The notes beneath the pieces were generated by a model. It did no database searches and was not told the origin of the DNA. It saw only the letters and a program-made list of their open reading frames with translations. A DNA stretch of 64,000 nt, from NCBI RefSeq assembly GCF_933775445.1, contig NW_026089506.1, forward strand, positions 1-64,000, read 5' to 3'. The position numbers and the translations under genes are program-made. Positions 12,962 to 22,367 of the stretch are shown piece after piece. Each line of letters starts with the position of its first letter. Position 1 is the stretch's first letter. The DNA comes from Argentina anserina. Its lineage: Eukaryota; Streptophyta; Magnoliopsida; Rosales; Rosaceae.

Positions 12962-14154
12962 TTGCAATTTGAGTATCTTTTCAATTCTCGTTTGAGTATC
13001 TTTCTGAATGGCTTTCGATGCGAGTTTTTCTTGAATTTGAGAGTGTTTCCAGTGTGGGCGTGTGTTTCTTTCAAACTGAGTATCCTTCTATCGTTTGAGT
13101 ATGTTTACTATTGCAATTGGAGTACCTTTTCAATTCTCGTTTGAGTATCTTTCTGAACGGCTTTCGATGCGAGTTTTTCTTGAATTTGAGAGTGTTTCCA
13201 GTGTGGGCGTGTGTTTCTTTCAAACTGAGTATCTTTCTATCGTTTGAGTATGTTTACTATTGCAATTTGAGTATCTTTTCAATTCTCGTTTGAGTATCTT
13301 TCTGTAATTCTTTCTGATGCGAGTTTCTATTGTATTTGAGAGTGTTTCCAGTGTGGGCGTGTGTTTCTTTCAAACTGAGTATCTTTCTATCGTTTGAGTA
13401 TGTTTACTATTGCAATTGGAGTACCTTTTCAATTCTCGTTTGAGTATCTTTCTGAACGGCTTTCGATGCGAGTTTTTCTTGAATTTGAGAGTGTTTCCAG
13501 TGTGGGCGTGTGTTTCTTTCAAACTGAGTATCTTTCTATCGTTTGAGTATGTTTACTATTGCAATTTGAGTACCTTTTCAATTCTCGTTTGAGTATCTTT
13601 CTGAACGGCTTTCGATGCGAGTTTTTCTTGAATTTGAGAGTGTTTCCAGTGTGGGCGTGTGTTTCTTTAAAACAGAGTATCTTTCTATCGTTTGAGTATG
13701 TTTACTATTGCAATTTGAGTATCTTTTCAATTCTCGTTTGAGTATCTTTCTGTAATCCTTTCTGATGCGAGTTTCTATTGTATTTGAGAGTGTTTCCAGT
13801 GTGGGCGTGTGTTTCTTTCAAACTGAGTATCTTTCTATCGTTTGAGTATGTTTACTATTGCAATTTCAGTACCTTTTCAATTCTCGTTTGAGTATCTTTC
13901 TGAACGGCTGTCGATGCGAGTTTTTCTTGAATTTGAGAGTGTTTCCAGTGTGGGCGTGTGTTTCTTTCAAACTGAGTATCTTTCTATAGTTTGAGTATGT
14001 TTACTATTGCAATTTGAGTACCTTTTCAATTCTCGTTTGAGTATCTTTCTGAAGGGCTTTCGATGCGAGTTTTTCTTGAATTTGAGAGTGTTTCCAGTGT
14101 GGGCGTGTGTTTCTTTCAAACTGAGTATCTTTTTATCGTTTGAGTATGTTTACT

Positions 14155-14162
14155 ATTGCAAT
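14155..14162. other. ATTGCAAT perfect 8-bp palindrome at the monomer junction
   Basis: ATTGCAAT equals its own reverse complement and lies at the landmark used here as the monomer start. It recurs in nearly every copy; one exception is at about 48506, where G is replaced by C. It sits inside the longest conserved stretch of the unit. It is too short to form a stable hairpin, and no function is assigned. Confidence 0.6.
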
Positions 14163-14304
14163 TTGAGTACCTTTTCAATTCTCGTTTGAGTATCTTTCTG
14201 AACGGCTTTCGATGCGAGTTTTTCTTGAATTTGAGAGTGTTTCCAGTGTGGGCGTGTGTTTCTTTCAAACTGAGTATCTTTCTATCGTTTGAGTATGTTT
14301 ACTA
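14156..14304 (+). repeat. Reference family A monomer (149 bp) with six internal sub-repeats
   Basis: This copy matches the commonest sequence at almost every site. It splits into six pieces that each begin with GAG: 14165-14187 (23 bp), 14188-14215 (28), 14216-14232 (17), 14233-14271 (39), 14272-14290 (19) and 14291-14313 (23, running into the next copy). Four of them begin GAGTA followed by a pyrimidine-rich stretch and usually end in TTT. Base counts on the plus strand are T 67, G 32, A 27 and C 23. The head is GAACGGC, the mid site CTTTCAAAC and the linker TTTGAGTACC. The strand label follows the given sequence and is arbitrary. Confidence 0.9.
14248..14256 (+). other. GTGGGCGTG box, near-invariant in all monomer families
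   Basis: This nine-base GC-rich box occurs once per monomer at about offset 93-101. It is kept in families A, B, C and D although their heads and mid sites differ. After 7 kb I noticed only single exceptions, for example at about 17983, 41137, 42629 and 58749. It resembles the GC-box/KLF-EGR type of zinc-finger site (reverse complement CACGCCCAC). Resemblance of a short motif is weak evidence, so binding is not claimed. Confidence 0.5.
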
Positions 14305-15499
14305 TTGCAATTTGAGTACCTTTTCAATTCTCGTTTGAGTATCTTTCTGAACGGCTCTCGATGCGAGTTTTTCTTGAATTTGAGAGTGTTTCCAATGTGG
14401 GCGTGTGTTTTTTTCAAACTGAGTATCTTTCTATCGTTTGAGTATGTTTACTATTGCAATTTGAGTATCTTTTCAATTCTAATTTGAGTATGTTTCTGTA
14501 TGGCTTTCTGATGCGAGTTTCTCTTGAATTTGAGAGTGTTTCCAGTGTGGGCGTGTGTTTCTTTAAAACTGAGTATCTTTCTATCGTTTGAGTATGTTTA
14601 CTATTGCAATTTGAGTATGTTTTCAATTCTCGTTTGAGTATCTTTCTGTAATCCTTTCTGATGCGAGTTTCTATTGTATTTGAGAGTGTTTCCAGTGTGG
14701 GCGTGTGTTTCTTTCAAACTGAGTATCTTTCTATCGTTTGAGTATGTTTACTATTGCAATTTGAGTACCTTTTCAATTCTCGTTTGAGTATCTTTCTGAA
14801 CGGCTTTCGATGCGAGTTTTTCTTGAATTTGAGAGTGTTTCCAGTGTGGGCGTGTGTTTTTTTCAAACTGAGTATCTTTCTATCGTTTGAGTATGTTTAC
14901 TATTGCAATTTGAGTACCTTTTCAATTCTCGTTTGAGTATCTTTCTGAACGGCTCTCGATGCGAGTTTTTCTTGAATTTGAGAGTGTTTCCAGTGTGGGC
15001 GTGTGTTTCTTTAAAACTGAGTATCTTTCTATCGTTTGAGTATGTTTACTATTGCAATTTGAGTATGTTTTCAATTCTCGTTTGAGTATCTTTCTGTAAT
15101 CCTTTCTGATGCGAGTTTCTACTGTATTTGAGAGTGTTTCCAGTGTGGGCGTGTGTTTCTTTCAAACTGAGTATCTTTCTATCGTTTGAGTATGTTTACT
15201 ATTGCAATTTGAGTACCTTTTCAATTCTCGTTTGAGTATCTTTCTGAACGGCTTTCGATGCGAGTTTTTCTTGAATTTGAGAGTGTTTCCAGTGTGGGCG
15301 TGTGTTTTTTTCAAACTGAGTATCTTTCTATCGTTTGAGTATGTTTACTATTGCAATTTCAGTATCTTTTCAATTCTCGTTTGAGTATCTTTCTGAACGG
15401 CTTTCGATGCGAGTTTTTCTTGAATTTGAGAGTGTTTCCAGTGTGGGCGTGTGTTTTTTTCAAACTGAGTATCTTTCTATCGTTTGAGTATGTTTACTA

Positions 15500-15649
15500 T
15501 TGCAATTTGAGTATCTTTTCAATTCTCATTTGAGTATGTTTCTGTATGGCTTTCTGATGCGAGTTTCTCTTGAATTTGAAAGTGTTTTCAGTGTGGGCGT
15601 GTGTTTCTTTAAAACCGAGTATCTTTCTATCGTTTGAGTATGTTTACTA
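15500..15649. repeat. Chimeric monomer, C head and D body
   Basis: The head is GTATGGC as in C, but the body has TTTGAAAG, GTTTTCAG and CTTTAAAACCG as in D. The paralogous position 3,136 bp to the right is a full D. Confidence 0.78.
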
Positions 15650-16545
15650 TTGCAATTTGAGTATCTTTTCAATTCTCGTTTGAGTATCTTTCTGAATGGC
15701 TTTCGATGCGAGTTTTTCTTGAATTTGAGAGTGTTTCCAGTGTGGGCGTGTGTTTCTTTAAAACTGAGTATCTTTCTATCGTTTGAGTATGTTTACTATT
15801 GCAATTTGAGTATGTTTTCAATTCTCGTTTGAGTATCTTTCTGTAATCCTTTCTGATGCGAGTTTCTATTGTATTTGAGAGTGTTTCCAGTGTGGGCGTG
15901 TGTTTCTTTCAAACTGAGTATCTTTCTATCGTTTGAGTATGTTTACTATTGCAATTTGAGTACTTTTTCAATTCTCGTTTGAGTATCTTTCTGAACGGCT
16001 TTCGATGCGAGTTTTTCTTGAATTTGAGAGTGTTTCCAGTGTGGGCGTGTGTTTCTTTCAAACTGAGTATCTTTCTATCGTTTGAGTATGTTTACTATTG
16101 CAATTTGAGTACCTTTTCAATTCTCGTTTGAGTATCTTTCTGAACGGCTCTCGATGCGAGTTTTTCTTGAATTTGAGAGTGTTTCCAGTGTGGGCGTGTG
16201 TTTTTTTCAAACTGAGTATCTTTCTATCGTTTGAGTATGTTTACTATTGCAATTGGAGTACCTTTTCAATTCTCGTTTGAGTATCTTTCTGAACGGCTTT
16301 CGATGCGAGTTTTTCTTGAATTTGAGAGTGTTTCCAGTGTGGGCGTGTGTTTCTTTAAAACTGAGTATCTTTCTATCGTTTGAGTATGTTTACTATTGCA
16401 ATTTGAGTATCTTTTCAATTCTCGTTTGAGTATCTTTCTGTAATTCTTTCTGATGCGAGTTTCTATTGTATTTGAGAGTGTTTCCAGTGTGGGCGTGTGT
16501 TTCTTTCAAACTGAGTATCTTTCTATCGTTTGAGTATGTTTACTA

Positions 16546-16694
16546 TTGCAATTGGAGTACCTTTTCAATTCTCGTTTGAGTATCTTTCTGAACGGCTTTC
16601 GATGCGAGTTTTTCTTGAATTTGAGAGTGTTTCCAGTGTGGGCGTGTGTTTCTTTCAAACTGAGTATCTTTCTATCGTTTGAGTATGTTTACTA
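16546..16694 (+). repeat. A-subtype with TTGGAGTACC linker
   Basis: The linker has GG (CAATTGGAG) instead of TG (CAATTTGAG). It is one of several alternative linkers, alongside TTTGAGTATC, TTTGAGTACC, TTTCAGTACC, TTTGAGTATG, TTTGAGTAGC and TTTGAGTACT. Linker type is largely predictable from the neighbouring monomer type, so it acts as a marker of position in a higher-order unit. Confidence 0.8.
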
Positions 16695-16843
16695 TTGCAA
16701 TTTGAGTACCTTTTCAATTCTCGTTTGAGTATCTTTCTGAACGGCTTTCGATGCGAGTTTTTCTTGAATTTGAGAGTGTTTCCAGTGTGGGCGTGTGTTT
16801 CTTTAAAACTGAGTATCTTTCTATCGTTTGAGTATGTTTACTA
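16695..16843 (+). repeat. A-subtype with CTTTAAAACTG mid site
   Basis: The head is the standard A head, but the mid site is CTTTAAAACTG rather than CTTTCAAACTG. It typically sits directly before a B monomer, forming the recurrent A-B pair seen through the array. Confidence 0.85.
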
Positions 16844-17142
16844 TTGCAATTTGAGTATCTTTTCAATTCTCGTTTGAGTATCTTTCTGTAATCCTTTCTG
16901 ATGCGAGTTTCTATTGTATTTGAGAGTGTTTCCAGTGTGGGCGTGTGTTTCTTTCAAACTGAGTATCTTTCTATCGTTTGAGTATGTTTACTATTGCAAT
17001 TTCAGTACCTTTTCAATTCTCGTTTGAGTATCTTTCTGAACGGCTTTCGATGCGAGTTTTTCTTGAATTTGAGAGTGTTTCCAGTGTGGGCGTGTGTTTC
17101 TTTCAAACTGAGTATCTTTCTATCGTTTGAGTATGTTTACTA

Positions 17143-17291
17143 TTGCAATTTGAGTACCTTTTCAATTCTCGTTTGAGTATCTTTCTGAAGGGCTTTCGAT
17201 GCGAGTTTTTCTTGAATTTGAGAGTGTTTCCAGTGTGGGCGTGTGTTTCTTTCAAACTGAGTATCTTTTTATCTTTTGAGTATGTTTACTA
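17143..17291 (+). repeat. A-subtype with GAAGGGC head
   Basis: C is replaced by G in the head (GAAGGGC). This subtype follows a TTTCAGTACC-linked monomer and marks the second position of the 6-monomer unit in the right half (40445, 45072, 45967, 46862, 49402, 50596, 51491, 54478). This copy and 14007 also share a T-rich change in the TTTTTATC segment. Confidence 0.8.
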
Positions 17292-17440
17292 TTGCAATTT
17301 GAGTACCTTTTCAATTCTCGTTTGAGTATCTTTCTGAACGGCTTTCGATGCGAGTTTTTCTTGAATTTGAGAGTGTTTCCAGTGTGGGCGTGTGTTTCTT
17401 TCAAACTGAGTATCTTTCTATCGTTTGAGTATGTTTACTA

Positions 17441-17589
17441 TTGCAATTTGAGTACCTTTTCAATTCTCGTTTGAGTATCTTTCTGAACGGCTCTCGATGC
17501 GAGTTTTTCTTGAATTTGAGAGTGTTTCCAATGTGGGCGTGTGTTTTTTTCAAACTGAGTATCTTTCTATCGTTTGAGTATGTTTACTA
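17441..17589 (+). repeat. A-subtype with CTCTCG head and T7 mid site
   Basis: The head reads GAACGGCTCTCGATGCGAG and the mid site GTGTTTTTTTCAAAC (seven T). This copy also has CCAATG where CCAGTG is usual, shared with the copy at 14305 exactly 3,136 bp upstream and with those at 21324 and 24906. This subtype nearly always leads into a C monomer. Confidence 0.85.
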
Positions 17590-17739
17590 TTGCAATTTGA
17601 GTATCTTTTCAATTCTAATTTGAGTATGTTTCTGTATGGCTTTCTGATGCGAGTTTCTCTTGAATTTGAGAGTGTTTCCAGTGTGGGCGTGTGTTTCTTT
17701 AAAACTGAGTATCTTTCTATCGTTTGAGTATGTTTACTA
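17590..17739 (+). repeat. Representative family C monomer (150 bp)
   Basis: The marker set is TCTAATTTGAGTATG in the linker-to-head junction, head GTATGGCTTTCTGATGCGAG, then TTTCTCTTGAATTTGAG, and the mid site CTTTAAAACTG. It usually follows an A monomer with the CTCTCG head and T-rich mid site, and is followed by a B monomer whose linker has GAGTATG. Other copies lie near 4292, 8331, 14454, 19383, 22816, 27890, 32973, 39247, 47309, 51938, 52984, 55820, 60746 and 63135. Confidence 0.88.
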
Positions 17740-17889
17740 TTGCAATTTGAGTATGTTTTCAATTCTCGTTTGAGTATCTTTCTGTAATCCTTTCTGATGC
17801 GAGTTTCTATTGTATTTGAGAGTGTTTCCAGTGTGGGCGTGTGTTTCTTTCAAACTGAGTATCTTTCTATCGTTTGAGTATGTTTACTA

Positions 17890-18038
17890 TTGCAATTTGA
17901 GTACCTTTTCAATTCTCGTTTGAGTATCTTTCTGAACGGCTTTCGATGCGAGTTTTTCTTGAATTTGAGAGTGTTTCCAGTATGGGCGTGTGTTTTTTTC
18001 AAACTGAGTATCTTTCTATCGTTTGAGTATGTTTACTA
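17890..18038 (+). repeat. A-subtype with T7 mid site (GTGTTTTTTTCAAAC)
   Basis: A standard A head is combined with the seven-T mid site. Pairs of such monomers, the second with linker TTTCAGTACC, lead into D monomers in the left half (for example 6987-7284, 11021-11318, 18338-18635 and 35068-35365). An extra T, giving eight, is present at about 8284 and 30534. Confidence 0.8.
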
Positions 18039-18635
18039 TTGCAATTTGAGTACCTTTTCAATTCTCGTTTGAGTATCTTTCTGAACGGCTCTCGATGCGA
18101 GTTTTTCTTGAATTTGAGAGTGTTTCCAGTGTGGGCGTGTGTTTCTTTAAAACTGAGTATCTTTCTATCGTTTGAGTATGTTTACTATTGCAATTTGAGT
18201 ATGTTTTCAATTCTCGTTTGAGTATCTTTCTGTAATCCTTTCTGATGCGAGTTTCTATTGTATTTGAGAGTGTTTCCAGTGTGGGCGTGTGTTTCTTTCA
18301 AACTGAGTATCTTTCTATCGTTTGAGTATGTTTACTATTGCAATTTGAGTACCTTTTCAATTCTCGTTTGAGTATCTTTCTGAACGGCTTTCGATGCGAG
18401 TTTTTCTTGAATTTGAGAGTGTTTCCAGTGTGGGCGTGTGTTTTTTTCAAACTGAGTATCTTTCTATCGTTTGAGTATGTTTACTATTGCAATTTCAGTA
18501 CCTTTTCAATTCTCGTTTGAGTATCTTTCTGAACGGCTTTCGATGCGAGTTTTTCTTGAATTTGAGAGTGTTTCCAGTGTGGGCGTGTGTTTTTTTCAAA
18601 CTGAGTATCTTTCTATCGTTTGAGTATGTTTACTA

Positions 18636-18785
18636 TTGCAATTTGAGTATCTTTTCAATTCTCGTTTGAGTATGTTTCTGTAAGGCTTTCTGATGCGAGT
18701 TTCTCTTGAATTTGAAAGTGTTTTCAGTGTGGGCGTGTGTTTCTTTAAAACCGAGTATCTTTCTATCGTTTGAGTATGTTTACTA
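18636..18785 (+). repeat. Representative family D monomer (150 bp), most diverged family
   Basis: The head is GTATGTTTCTGTAAGGC, followed by TTTCTCTTGAATTTGAAAG and GTGTTTTCAG in place of GTGTTTCCAG, and the mid site is CTTTAAAACCG. Copies lie near 108, 2653, 4900, 7285, 8929, 11319, 19981, 22218, 23414, 28488, 28937, 30581, 31030, 31479, 33571, 34469, 35366 and 63584. No full D copy is seen between about 35.5 and 63.5 kb. A sub-lineage with GATGCTAG, partly also TTTGACAG, is found at 28937, 31479 and 34469. Confidence 0.88.
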
Positions 18786-18934
18786 TTGCAATTTGAGTAT
18801 CTTTTCAATTCTCGTTTGAATATCTTTCTGAATGGCTTTCGATGCGAGTTTTTCTTGAATTTGAGAGTGTTTCCAGTGTGGGCGTGTGTTTCTTTAAAAC
18901 TGAGTATCTTTCTATCGTTTGAGTATGTTTACTA

Positions 18935-21919
18935 TTGCAATTTGAGTATGTTTTCAATTCTCGTTTGAGTATCTTTCTGTAATCCTTTCTGATGCGAGTT
19001 TCTATTGTATTTGAGAGTGTTTCCAGTGTGGGCGTGTGTTTCTTTCAAACTGAGTATCTTTCTATCGTTTGAGTATGTTTACTATTGCAATTTGAGTACT
19101 TTTTCAATTCTCGTTTGAGTATCTTTCTGAACGGCTTTCGATGCGAGTTTTTCTTGAATTTGAGAGTGTTTCCAGTGTGGGCGTGTGTTTCTTTCAAACT
19201 GAGTATCTTTCTATCGTTTGAGTATGTTTACTATTGCAATTTGAGTACCTTTTCAATTCTCGTTTGAGTATCTTTCTGAACGGCTCTCGATGCGAGTTTT
19301 TCTTGAATTTGAGAGTGTTTCCAGTGTGGGCGTGTGTTTTTTTCAAACTGAGTATCTTTCTATCGTTTGAGTATGTTTACTATTGCAATTTGAGTATCTT
19401 TTCAATTCTAATTTGAGTATGTTTCTGTATGGCTTTCTGATGCGAGTTTCTCTTGAATTTGAGAGTGTTTCCAGTGTGGGCGTGTGTTTCTTTAAAACTG
19501 AGTATCTTTCTATCGTTTGAGTATGTTTACTATTGCAATTTGAGTATGTTTTCAATTCTCGTTTGAGTATCTTTCTGTAATCCTTTCTGATGCGAGTTTC
19601 TATTGTATTTGAGAGTGTTTCCAGTGTGGGCGTGTGTTTCTTTCAAACTGAGTATCTTTCTATCGTTTGAGTATGTTTACTATTGCAATTTGAGTACCTT
19701 TTCAATTCTCGTTTGAGTATCTTTCTGAACGGCTTTCGATGCGAGTTTTTCTTGAATTTGAGAGTGTTTCCAGTGTGGGCGTGTGTTTTTTTCAAACTGA
19801 GTATCTTTCTATCGTTTGAGTATGTTTACTATTGCAATTTCAGTACCTTTTCAATTCTCGTTTGAGTATCTTTCTGAACGGCTTTCGATGCGAGTTTTTC
19901 TTGAATTTGAGAGTGTTTCCAGTGTGGGCGTGTCTTTTTTTCAAACTGAGTATCTTTCTATCGTTTGAGTATGTTTACTATTGCAATTTGAGTATCTTTT
20001 CAATTCTCGTTTGAGTATGTTTCTGTAAGGCTTTCTGATGCGAGTTTCTCTTGAATTTGAAAGTGTTTTCAGTGTGGGCGTGTGTTTCTTTAAAACCGAG
20101 TATCTTTCTATCGTTTGAGTATGTTTACTATTGCAATTTGAGTATCTTTTCAATTCTCGTTTGAGTATCTTTCTGAACGGCTTTCGATGCGAGTTTTTCT
20201 TGAATTTGAGAGTGTTTCCAGTGTGGGCGTGTGTTTCTTTCAAACTGAGTATCCTTCTATCGTTTGAGTATGTTTACTATTGCAATTGGAGTACCTTTTC
20301 AATTCTCGTTTGAGTATCTTTCTGAACGGCTTTCGATGCGAGTTTTTCTTGAATTTGAGAGTGTTTCCAGTGTGGGCGTGTGTTTCTTTAAAACTGAGTA
20401 TCTTTCTATCGTTTGAGTATGTTTACTATTGCAATTGGAGTACCTTTTCAATTCTTGTTTGAGTATCTTTCTGAACGGGTTTCGATGCGAGTTTTTCTTG
20501 AATTTGAGAGTGTTTCTAGTGTGGGCGTGTGTTTCTTTCAAACTGAGTATCTTTCTATCGTTTGAGTATGTTTACTATTGCAATTTGAGTATCTTTTCAA
20601 TTCTCGTTTGAGTATCTTTCTGAACGGCTTTCGATGCGTGTTTTTCTTGAATTTGAGAGTGTTTCCAGTGTGGGCGTGTGTTTCTTTCAAACTGAGTATC
20701 TTTCTATCGTTTGAGTATGTTTACTATTGCAATTTGAGTATCTTTTCAATTCTCGTTTGAGTATCTTTCTGAATGGCTTTCGATGCGAGTTTTTCTTGAA
20801 TTTGAGAGTGTTTCCAGTGTGGGCGTGTGTTTCTTTCAAACTGAGTATCCTTCTATCGTTTGAGTATGTTTACTATTGCAATTGGAGTACCTTTTCAATT
20901 CTCGTTTGAGTATCTTTCTGAACGGATTTCGATGCGAGTTTTTCTTGAATTTGAGAGTGTTTCCAGTGTGGGCGTGTGTTTCTTTAAAACTGAGTATCTT
21001 TCTATCGTTTGAGTATGTTTACTATTGCAATTTGAGTATCTTTTCAATTCTCGTTTGAGTATCTTTCTGTAATTCTTTCTGATGCGAGTTTTTCTTGAAT
21101 TTGAGAGTGTTTCCAGTGTGGGCGTGTGTTTCTTTCAAACTGAGTATCTTTTTATCGTTTGAGTATGTTTACTATTGCAATTTGAGTACCTTTTCAATTC
21201 TCGTTTGAGTATCTTTCTGAACGGCTTTCGATGCGAGTTTTTCTTGAATTTGAGAGTGTTTCCAGTGTGGGCGTGTGTTTCTTTCAAACTGAGTATCTTT
21301 CTATCGTTTGAGTATGTTTACTATTGCAATTTGAGTACCTTTTCAATTCTCGTTTGAGTATCTTTCTGAACGGCTCTCGATGCGAGTTTTTCTTGAATTT
21401 GAGAGTGTTTCCAATGTGGGCGTGTGTTTTTTTCAAACTGAGTATCTTTCTATCGTTTGAGTATGTTTACTATTGCAATTTGAGTATCTTTTCAATTCTC
21501 GTTTGAGTATCTTTCTGAATGGCTTTCGATGCGAGTTTTTCTTGAATTTGAGAGTGTTTCCAGTGTGGGCGTGTGTTTCTTTCAAACTGAGTATCTTTCT
21601 ATCGTTTGAGTATGTTTACTATTGCAATTTCAGTACCTTTTCAATTCTCGTTTGAGTATCTTTCTGAACGGCTTTCGATGCGAGTTTTTCTTGAATTTGA
21701 GAGTGTTTCCAGTGTGGGCGTGTGTTTCTTTCAAACTGAGTATCTTTCTATCGTTTGAGTATGTTTACTATTGCAATTGGAGTACCTTTTCAATTCTCGT
21801 TTGAGTATCTTTCTGAACGGCTTTCGATGCGAGTTTTTCTTGAATTTGATAGTGTTTCCAGTGTGGGCGTGTGTTTCTTTCAAACTGAGTATCTTTCTAT
21901 CGTTTGAGTATGTTTACTA
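18935..21919. repeat. Domain III copy 1 (20 monomers)
   Basis: Matches 22368-25501 in order. Shared rare marks include GTGTCTTTTTTT in the mid site (19932 and 23367), ACGGGTTTCG with TTTCTAG (about 20475 and 24057), ACGGATTTCG (about 20924 and 24504), a B/A hybrid with TTTTTATCG (21025 and 24607) and TTTGATAG (21847 and 25429). Confidence 0.88.
21025..21174. repeat. Chimeric monomer, B head (GTAATTC) and A body
   Basis: A B-type head is joined to the A-type five-T and CTTGAATTT segment. A paralogous copy is at 24607-24756, and a similar but distinct hybrid with CCTTC is at 35516-35665. Confidence 0.82.
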
Positions 21920-22367
21920 TTGCAATTTGAGTACCTTTTCAATTCTCGTTTGAGTATCTTTCTGAACGGCTTTCGATGCGAGTTTTTCTTGAATTTGAGA
22001 GTGTTTCCAGTGTGGGCGTGTGTTTTTTTCAAACTGAGTATCTTTCTATCGTTTGAGTATGTTTACTATTGCAATTTCAGTACCTTTTCAATTCTCGTTT
22101 GAGTATCTTTCTGAACGGCTTTCGATGCGAGTTTTTCTTGAATTTGAGAGTGTTTCCAGTGTGGGCGTGTCTTTTTTTCAAACTGAGTATCTTTCTATCG
22201 TTTGAGTATGTTTACTATTGCAATTTGAGTATCTTTTCAATTCTCGTTTGAGTATGTTTCTGTAAGGCTTTCTGATGCGAGTTTCTCTTGAATTTGAAAG
22301 TGTTTTCAGTGTGGGCGTGTGTTTCTTTAAAACCGAGTATCTTTCTATCGTTTGAGTATGTTTACTA
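21920..22367. repeat. Three-monomer spacer between domain III copies
   Basis: The order T7 A, T7 A with GTGTCTTTTTTT, and D repeats 19683-20130. This looks like a small internal duplication placed between the two larger copies. Its D monomer leads into a TTTGAGTATG linker, unlike the one at 19981. Confidence 0.75.

Larger units (their letters stand above)
8780..13259. repeat. 27-monomer higher-order unit, domain I copy 3, with 5-monomer tail duplication
   Basis: About 23 monomers match the preceding unit in order. Near the end a 5-monomer block is repeated in tandem: 11918-12663 and 12664 onward (offset 746 bp; W-linked A, GATGCGTG A, CCTTC A, A, B). In the last part of the second block the fourth monomer has mid site CTTTCAAAC instead of CTTTAAAAC, and the B has GTAATTC. 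Confidence 0.78.
13260..16395. repeat. 21-monomer higher-order unit, domain II copy 1 (3,136 bp)
   Basis: All 21 monomers agree in type with the block starting at 16396, apart from small private differences such as GCTGTCG near 13909, CTATAGT near 13985, AACAGAG near 13672, and a C-like rather than D head at 15500. CCAATG at 14392 and 17528 gives the exact 3,136 bp offset. Confidence 0.9.
16396..19382. repeat. 21-monomer higher-order unit, domain II copy 2 (20 monomers retained)
   Basis: Matches 13260-16246 in monomer order. The matching ends in the monomer at 19234, whose next linker differs (TTTGAGTATC against TTGGAGTACC). A private change is ATCTTTTGAG near 17273. The domain III block overlaps its right end. 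Confidence 0.88.

Noticed and set aside
14155..14162. ATTGCAAT as a defined transcription factor site
   Set aside because: An 8-bp match to C/EBP- or octamer-like sequences is expected by chance and is repeated only because the satellite is.
14200..14220. CENP-B box in the TTCGATGCGAG region
   Set aside because: Only the TTCG core matches; the required downstream A and CGGG positions do not, on either strand.
14240..14262. G-quadruplex or telomere-like motif in the GT-rich segment
   Set aside because: Only one run of three G per monomer, and no short telomeric period.
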